From Gorsachius magnificus (Eukaryota > Chordata > Aves > Pelecaniformes > Ardeidae): 64,000 bases of DNA. The notes below the pieces were generated by a model that did not search any database, was not told where the DNA came from, and was given only the letters and a program-made list of their open reading frames with translations. A program made the position numbers and the translations under genes. Where the stretch lies: positions 63,936,599 through 64,000,598 of the forward strand of contig CM067084.1 in the NCBI GenBank assembly GCA_034008185.1, written 5' to 3'. Position 1 is the first letter of the stretch. Every line of letters starts with the position of its first letter. This document shows positions 55,801 to 64,000 of the stretch, one piece after another.

Positions 55801-58800
55801 TTTTCAATTTTTTTTATTGTGTAGGGCAGCCATGTCTCTCAGAACACCATACGGCAGTAAGTATGCCTCAGAACCTCATGGCACATGATAAATTCCAGAC
55901 AGATTGTAGGCAAAATGTGTCTAGAGATTTTCATTATCCTCCTCCAACCACCCACAAGCCATTTACTGCCTGGTTTTCTCTCTCTCAAGTTCACCATAGT
56001 AGTGAAGTAGTACAATTAACCAAACAGCTAGTCTTGAGACCTCACAACCCACAGAAAATCTAGCTAGCTATTATACATATCCCTCTTAAAGTCTTTTTCA
56101 AAAACAGGCCAAGTCCTGTAATACAAAACACGTTTCTTCCCTCATTCATTTCCAGATGGTTTTCAGCCCCCTCAGCTGCTCGCTTATTTGGCCTCTGTTT
56201 CTCAGTGTTCATCTCACACATCAGCTAACCAGAGGCAGAATTTAATAACATTCGCCTATCATTGTACACACCTGGCACAGTAAGACCAATTCCAGATAGC
56301 ACCTTATTTTTGTGTCTCCCTTCAGTTGTCATCTACAGTAGCCAATTCCACCTCATGCCTGTTAATTAGAAAGCACACCTCTCAAGTTCTTTCTGTAATT
56401 AAATGAGTTGGCACCCATGAAAGGTGTCTTTACAAATTCAGAGCCCATTTCCTCTGCCAACTCCTGACTTAAAATTTTTTATATTTCCTCTTTTGCTGTC
56501 AAGCATTTTCTGTCACACTGCACAATAGTCTGTTTTCAAAATTAACTTCTTAAATGAAGAGAAAGTTTGTTACCCTTCTCTTCCATCCTTGCTTCATTTT
56601 CTCTACATCCTGATTTAGAAGTGCTCAGACATCTTCACCGTTCAGCTTCCTACCCTGCTCTGACTGCTACAAAAGATATGTTACTCCTGCCCTTTGCTCT
56701 TCTGCCAGCAGCTTTTAGCTTTTTAGCTTTTTTAGCTTTTACCAACATGGAAGTCATTGATGTTACAACTGGCTTTATGACTTCTGCAATCCAGAAAGTT
56801 CCTGCCTGGCCATTATTCTTATCAATCTACTGCATTTTCTTGCATGGTATCTTGGTGACCACGTTCCCTTTCACAGTCATTTCCTGCTTGCAGCTTCCAA
56901 ACAGCACTTTTCCTTCTGCTTCTTAAACACCTCTTCACAAAGTTTCTGTTCATAGCTGCCACCTATCCCTTACCCCTCAGTGTCCAAAACTCCAAACCCA
57001 TTGTAAGAAGTCAAGACCAAAAACATCTTCAGCAACTTACCACTCATTTGATCATTGCATTCAACACAACTGGCTCAGTTCCATCTTCAAATCATAGTCT
57101 GCCAGCCCTTATTTCACCCAGTTTCTTATAGGAGCAAACTACCTTCTTCCTATTAAATCATGCACTTAGAGGTTAGAGGGGGAAGCTGAATGGGGCTGAT
57201 TAAACCTAGAGCTTTTGGACCTTAGCAAGCAGACAACCCTATTACAGACAGGTAGACTGTAATTTGATTAGGATGAAAATTATCAGAGAATAAGCACATT
57301 GCTGGCGTTTGTATCTAGGGATTCAAATTTGTATCAATTAGAAACCCTTTAAATTCTGTCCTTGTTATCTCTAAAACTTTACTCATCTTTGAGTACAATG
57401 AGGAATTCTATTGTGATATGTGAAAAAATGTTTTGGTTTTGGCTCCTGCTCAGAAGCAGAACTGAATATGCCTTTTTTTTTTCCAAGCTAACCTAAGATT
57501 TAAAGAACCATATTGCTAATATAAATTTTACTTCAGCTTTGAGTGACCTTTCCTCCATTTGCATGTTTTATGTACACATAACTCACAATTCCCCCAAAGC
57601 ATATGCAGTATATTCTGAAAATGCATGAAAGACAGTTTCATTCTATCCTGCTTATAACCCTTTGTTATGTGCAATAGAACGCAATAAAACAGAAGTATGG
57701 TGTCTTACCAAACCTTTCTTAACTGTAGATTTTATTGCTAAACTCTCAGAATTTTAAAAAAATCTGCCTAAGTGTCAATGCATTTTAATTTATTCCTCCA
57801 TCAGAATATTTCTTGCTGCTAGCCATTAAGAAACTCTATTCCTTATCCAGATACTGTGTAGTACTCCCATAATCCATTGTAAACTGACTACTGATGGAAG
57901 GAAGGTAGCTGCAAGCAGCCATTAAGCCCAAAAAGTAGACATCACTATTGATAGTGAAATGAGGTTTAACCAGGGATTGCTGAAGAGCATTGATCCACAA
58001 GTATGAGGTGTATTATGGGAAAAAACATCCAGGTTAATATGTTAGTTTGGTTCTCGTATTTACACTGGGGAAGAAGACATACATATATACTACAACTATT
58101 CTTGGGACCAGACCTTTATTCTCTCATCTGGCTTAATGCCATCTGGAAAAGCATTCACAGACTTTATTGTCCCCCAATGTACATTTAAAAAAAGTTAAAA
58201 ATCTTTTTTGATTTGGAAAGGTAAATTCCTAGTAACATGGATGCTCTTGTGAACTGAGAGTGTTAAGGACATTGGCTTGTCTACTTGAAGAAAAAAAGAA
58301 GCAAAAAAATTTTCTAAATGTAATGTAAACTGGTTAAAAACTGATTTACTTTTGAGCTTATCCTCTTATAAGGCATTTCATGACATCAGTATTTTGGACA
58401 AAGTTAAAACAGGACAACTTCCTTGGACAGAAAATGGCTTAGTTAGCTTGAATACCTGTACCCTGTTGGTTATTCCTAGAGAAATCCTTTAATACAACAG
58501 TACCAGAAGTCCAACTCAAGAAGCAAATACATGAATAATTATAAACCAAACTGGCCCTGAGCTTCTACTTAAGCATTAATTAGGTAAGATATAATGTGAT
58601 TATAAAATAGAGTCTTGTAACAGACCTCCCTTTGCAGTTCTTGCACAGAAATAGTTAATTAATTTGAGTATCTCTGGTTTGAGCTGTTAAGTTCATGTTT
58701 CCCCAAGCAACAGTGTCAATATTTAAAGTTTGTGCCCTGTGCAGGTAGACAGAAAACCACCTCAATCTCCTAATTATTTTGATGAGTGCTAGAGGCAACA

Positions 58801-61250
58801 CAGCTTTCTTCATGGTGCTCTGTTAGTATTTCCTTAGCAACTTTTTTTTCACTAAAGCAGAGGAAGGTCTTCCTAAAAGTCTGAAAGGTGTGTTTTCTAG
58901 TCACTGAATTTTTTTTAAAGTGATTCCTTTAATAAGATGAAATGTCACCATCCTGGAACTAAACGTGACACAAAGTTTTTAAGATCTTGCAATATTTATA
59001 TTTGACCTTTCAAAGAAAAGAAGAGTTAAAAAAAAATGATTTCTTTTAGGGGCAACCCTTTGGGTGTTCTGAGCAATAAAATAATCAGAGCCATTTTTAA
59101 CTCTGCTTTTGCTGCAGGAGAAAAAACTTTTGCCCCATAGCTTCATCAAACAGGCCTGTCTACTACTAAGTGTGGTACACACAATACTAATTGTAGGTTC
59201 CAGTGTGCAGTGTTCATAATCACTCCATCTGAAGCATCTCATGAGGCAAAGCTTACCTCACTTTAAGATTTTATCAATAGGCTTTTCCTACCTATTATGC
59301 CCAAACACCTTCTCTCTATGGCATTTTTTTTCTTTACAGAAAAGCTTTAAATGTTGCACAACATATTTTACCTTTCTGATGGCCTGCTGGTGCCCTTGCA
59401 ATAAAATACAAGTTATTTATTCATGTTATGAGAGCATCTTGCAGAGTGTAATCGGAGCCTGAGATAAAACCAACATACTGAAGTTTTTTCATTCTGTATG
59501 GAGAAGACAAAATTCTAAACCTTTACAAGTTGCAATGGAGTTTCTTTATATCTTCCTGGGACTCCTGATATATGCACTAGTGTCCACATCCTCAGTTGAT
59601 CTAAATCACTGTGTTTCTATTGGCTCCATGCTTGAGAAGTCAAGTAAACACAGTTTGCACCATCTGAAGAACTGGTCCTTTTTTAAAATTTCGGTACTCA
59701 GAGTCTCACAGAGTATTTAATTTTATTTCAAATAATAGGAAACAAACAAAAAAATTACCTTATACACGGTGCTATTTGTATGTGGACAGAACACTGAGAC
59801 TGGCCAGCTATATGTACTACCCACCTACATTCTGTCAGCTGCATTTGTTCCAAAATACATTGCACAGCCACCATCTGTCAGTCATAAACTCTGTGGCCAA
59901 AGAGCAATTTATGAATTTAGAAATAATGAAAAACACAGTTGCTCATGGAAATGCTAACAAAGGTTATTAGACATGTTGATCAGCATTATAAGCAAATATT
60001 CATTGGTTACTTGCTTGGGGATTTTTGTAATCTGCTCTGCAACCCATTTTAATAAGAAGTAAGGAATTCATTGATAATTTGGCATAGGAACAAGTTGTTA
60101 CTTTAGTGAATTAATTGAGTAATTTTGTTTTATTTCTTGCTTACCAAAAAGCCTAGCACTTCAATAAATAATCTTTCTTTTCCATTTAATAATTAAAGCA
60201 GCTTAAAAGAGAGACAGTTTCAGGTCTTAAAGCATACATTTTAGAATTGTAAAAGCTGCTGGAGCCCATATAAGAGGATGAGAGCAACTTATTACCTATG
60301 GGTAATCAAAGGGAGCATTGGAGAATGAAGAGAAGCTAAGAAAACTTCTATAATATAGAAGGAATTAAGAGGTAAATCAAAAGTAGATAGACTTCTTAGT
60401 CTAACTTAGATTTCAAAATGTTTCCAGTCTCTCATTAAAAGTGAGAATAACTGTACATACAGAGAGTCTTCAAAGATAGTGAATACAAGGATATAATCAG
60501 CCTCCAACCTGAAGAACCTCTTTGTTAAAAAAAGTCAAAAAGCATCACAAGCCTGGGTATATATCACCCTTTCTTTCTGAGACGCAGGAGAAAAGGTAAG
60601 CGGAAGATCTGATGGGCCTCTCTTAATTCTTAATACTGAAATGCATGGTGCTGGTTCCATAGTTACCTACAGCAGCATCCAGCTATCAAATTTTCCATTA
60701 TGTTCTCATAGTTGGATTGCTGTTACTTTATTTTCTGCTCAAAATATGGCAATGACATGCAGCCTAATAAAGTATCTCCCAGTCAATGTTTTTCTTAGCC
60801 TGAAAACTGGCATTTTCCTGGTATAAAGAATAACACCCAGCTCTGCAATTTACTCCAGAAGACCCATGTATATACAAAACATCAATATTTAATCACAGCA
60901 TAGAGTACCTTACAACATAACACTCTTAAATTTTCCAGGTATTAGTTTTTAAGTGTTTATATCAGACTAACACATTGTTCAGGTTCACACCAGGTAGTGT
61001 ACCAGGACTCATTTCTTTGTCCATGAACATCCCTCATGCTTTCCCAACACTTGCTGCCCCTGAACAAATTTTTTTTTTATTTTTCTCATGCTTAGAGAAG
61101 AATGTATGCTAAAGATATGCAGATATAGATATATATCCAAGAATTTACCTACCACTAATTGAATTGTGCTTTTGTATGTTATAATGTTAAAATATTGATT
61201 GCAGTCTTTCTAATCTAATACTTCCCTTTTGTTATGTGTAATACACCAGT
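55801..61250. other. Intergenic, no recognised gene
   Basis: AT-rich, no exon or RNA gene recognised. A short (AGCTTTT)n tandem lies at about 56709-56740. The 119-codon frame 56567-56926 is hydrophobic in places but has no splice or promoter context. Confidence 0.6.
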
Positions 61251-61640
61251 CATAGAATCATAGAATCATAGAATGTTTTGGGTTGGAAGGGACCCCTAGA
61301 GGTCATCTAGTCCAACCCCCCTGCAGTGAGCAGGGACACCACTAACTAGATCAGGTTGCTCAGAGCCCCGTCCAACCTGGCCTTGAATGTTCCCAGGGAT
61401 GGGGCCTCCACCACCTCTCTGGGCAACCCGTTCCAGTGTTTCACCACCCTCGTTGTAAAGAACTTCCTCCTTATATCCAGTCTAAACCTACCCTGCTTCA
61501 GTTTAAAACCATTACCCCTTGTCCTGTCACAGCTGGCCCTACTAAAAGGATTTTCCCCATCTTTCCTATAGGCCCCCTTTAGATACTGAAAGGTCGTAAT
61601 CAGGTCTCCCCGCAGCCTTCTCTTCTCCAGGCTTCTCTTC
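61251..61640 (-). mobile_element. CR1 LINE 3' end, minus orientation
   Basis: About 390 bases of CR1 in reverse: it starts with three copies of ATAGAATC-type tail repeats, then GGGTTGGAAGGGACCCC, CAACCTGGCCTTGAATGTTC, CACCTCTCTGGGCAACCCG and AGGTCTCCCCGCAGCCTTCT. It belongs to the same subfamily as 55684-55800 and looks relatively little diverged. Confidence 0.95.
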
Positions 61641-62599
61641 TCTCATACTTAGGAGGTGATGTTTTCCTCTCTTGTCAAAATGTTAAGAAGAAAAAAATTT
61701 TCAAACTTTTGTCTTTTTTTCTTCTTTCTGAAATGTTTCTATGCTGGTGGAGAATTAAGATTGCATGGGTGTGCTTGTAAATGCATTCACACGAACAGTA
61801 GGCAAAACCTTTGGGTAGCTGAGTGAGATCTGACCCATTGCTTGCTCTTTACAAGTCTTCTGCCTCATCTGTACTTGCAGAATTTGCACACTTCCCTGAA
61901 GACGTATAGTGAAGAAAAATGCTATCTTTCAATGGTTTGGAACTTGTATCATAATTATAATTCACTGATTTTGGCATTTGAAGTACCCACTTTACATCTA
62001 GAAGCATGACCTCCTTTTACATTTGATGACCCAGAGTTTCTAACAATAAGGCATTTCTTTAACTGAGACAACATACAGGTGTCATGAATGATTATATAGC
62101 ATAAATCTTGAGTTTTTACTATACTAAAATTAAACTTCTGGATCAAATAATCCATCAGCTTTATTTAATATCAAGAAGAGGTAGAGAACACACTATCATA
62201 TTTAGCATTTTAAAAATCTAACAGTTGAAAAAATAGGAAATCAAAACCAGCTAACTGAAATGAAAGGAAATTTGCTGCTAAAATAATCTAATATGTAACC
62301 CACTAACATTTTGTAAGTTCTCCACTGAAGCTGGAGTCTGTGTCTTGCTAGTTCCTATCAGAACTTAATACATTTTAGAGTATATACTACAGCAGGGATT
62401 TGGGGTTCTTTGACCAAAGGTTTAAAATGCAAACTTAAAAAAATAATACTTCACTGGGGAATATTTCTTTCTACTTTTTGTGTGGAAAGTTGCATAATGC
62501 AGGTGAGTTTTTTCCCCTTTAGTGTATTTTTTACAAATTCCTATGAATTTATGACTGTACTACTTTTCTTGCTATTTAAACTGTTAATCATTTTCACCA

Positions 62600-62665
62600 C
62601 AGATTCACAGAGGGGTTGAAGCTGGAGATGACTTCTGGAGGCTGTCTTGTCCAACACCAAATGAT
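62600..62665 (-). mobile_element. Diverged CR1 tail relic
   Basis: The plus strand reads AGATTCACAGAGGGGTTGAAG, TGGAGATGACTTCTGGAGGC and TGTCTTGTCCAACACC, the reversed pattern of a CR1 tail (GGTTGGAAGG..CTCTGGAGG..CCAACCC) with many changes. It may extend to about 62770. Confidence 0.5.
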
Positions 62666-63155
62666 GCTTGATGAATTTTTAGAATCAGTGATATTCTGGC
62701 AATGAGTGCCACAGGGTAGTTCCAATTCACACTTTAAAAGCATTTCCATTTATCAAGACTAAAAGCATTTTTGGTTTTATTTTTTTTTATTTCATGGTAC
62801 AGCCCATCATTCACCAATGAGAAAAGGTAAAAAAACCCTAATGCTATGGATGACATTCTCAGAAGGTATAAATCAAATTCTACCTATGCAACAAACTTGG
62901 CAAATTTACTTTTTTTCCACAACCTTAATGCTCACAGTATGAAAGGGACAGGTTTGTTTCCTCCAGATCTTCGAATTTAAAAACATGAATATTTAAATTC
63001 AAAAAAAGGAAAAAAACCTTAAGGCTATAGACTCTATATCATTATTTAGATTACCACAGGATATTACTAAAGTGACGTACATATTAGTGAATCTGGCTTT
63101 TATAATACATGTTATAACAACATTTTTTAAAGAATAATGTATATAATATAAATTA

Positions 63156-63179
63156 TATACTATATAATTATATAGTATA
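63156..63179. repeat. Perfect 24-bp AT palindrome
   Basis: TATACTATATAA followed directly by its reverse complement, within a 100-base AT-only-like block (63135-63220). It could extrude a cruciform. Confidence 0.85.
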
Positions 63180-64000
63180 CTTATACTTACTTTATTGTAA
63201 AATATATTATTTATATATCATTGTTGCTGAAATTTAACCTAAGACCTTGAGTATTATTTGTGTTACATTTATTATTTTTCATACTACCAACAGTTGTGAT
63301 GATACTTCGGAGCTGTTGATTCGGCATCATTTATAAGGCATTTGTCTTTTTGTAGCACAGCCTTTTTCAGATCAATAACAGCTGAAGATAAATGGTGATA
63401 AACTAACAGACTTTAAATTCCCTTTAAATCTAGCTTTACTACCACACATATTTATTGTTAGTTCTTCAGAGCACAGAAGCCTCATCCTTCATGTCCAGTA
63501 GCATGGCTATACTCCTTTACAGTACAAACAAACCAATATAAAATTTCTTATCAATAAACCAGAGGCGGTGTGTTAGCTGGCAAATGAATGATAGACTTAA
63601 AAATTAAAAGTATTATTTCCCTTACTAGAAAAACAATTTAATGCATGCTTTTCTGTTTTTCTGCCAATAAATAGGGCACTCATTTCATCTCTCATAGAGA
63701 GATATAAAGCTTACTCAATGGGTACAGTATTCTGCTGGCACTAGTCCTTTCTTGAATCAGTAAAGCCTCAATAGTTTTTCCAAACCCTGGAATTTAGACT
63801 TGAGTCCTGAAATGGTATGGAAAAAATACACTTAAGCCATCCATTTATTACCTATCATTTTTTATGTTAGATATTTTTTACTCTCAGGAAAAGTAGCCTC
63901 AACTTTTTTGAAAAGAACTGGTTAGAGAATTAGATAATAATGTCTGTCTAGATATACACTAATATTAACCTCTGCCCTGTCAATAAGACATTATGGAGGA

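Larger units (their letters stand above)
61641..64000. other. Intergenic, AT-rich
   Basis: No gene recognised. Holds an old CR1-like relic (62600-62665) and an AT-rich block with a perfect palindrome (63156-63179). Confidence 0.6.

Noticed and set aside
56567..56926. 119-codon hydrophobic frame on the plus strand
   Set aside because: Hydrophobicity follows from T-rich sequence including the (AGCTTTT)n tandem; no exon signals.
27611..64000. Search for GBA3, KCNIP4 or PPARGC1A exons (known neighbours of ADGRA3 in vertebrates)
   Set aside because: No open segment resembles these proteins as I remember them; the neighbours must lie farther out.
1..64000. CRISPR arrays, tRNA or rRNA genes
   Set aside because: No regularly spaced direct repeats, cloverleaf-type boxes or rRNA blocks were seen, and the DNA is animal nuclear sequence.

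Overview
This is vertebrate, almost certainly avian, nuclear DNA: AT-rich, intron-split coding sequence, several CR1 LINE 3' ends (some ending in ATTCTATG-type repeats) and an ERVL-like endogenous retrovirus with the kind of LTR that is abundant in birds. There is no sign of prokaryotic organisation, operons or CRISPR.

Layout. (1) Positions 1-5511 hold a decayed ERVL-like provirus on the minus strand. Its 5' LTR is 4936-5511, gag and pol remnants lie in between, and the 3' LTR (1-390) runs off the left edge of the window. A CR1 copy has inserted into its RNase H region. (2) Positions 6939-24084 (+) carry ten exons of the adhesion GPCR ADGRA3 (GPR125): the GAIN/GPS part, all seven membrane helices and the long cytoplasmic tail ending in the PDZ-ligand ETTV. 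The N-terminal LRR/Ig/hormone-binding exons lie to the left, outside the window, so the provirus sits antisense in an upstream intron. (3) From 24085 to about 26.85 kb is the probable 3' UTR, with three AATAAA signals and a strong G-quadruplex motif. (4) From about 27 kb to 64 kb I find no recognisable gene. It is a gene-poor stretch with a few CR1 fragments, microsatellites, a 16-G homopolymer, a 24-bp AT palindrome and two splice-flanked open segments that could be unannotated exons.

The ten ADGRA3 exons join in frame at every junction (phases 0,0,0,1,0,2,0,2,2), giving 890 residues up to the stop. This is strong evidence for a functional gene. Nothing else in the window has comparable coding support. 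Most of the interest is in the rearranged provirus, in possible alternative-splicing and RNA-structure elements within ADGRA3, and in the two orphan exon candidates. I see no convincing new biological system here.
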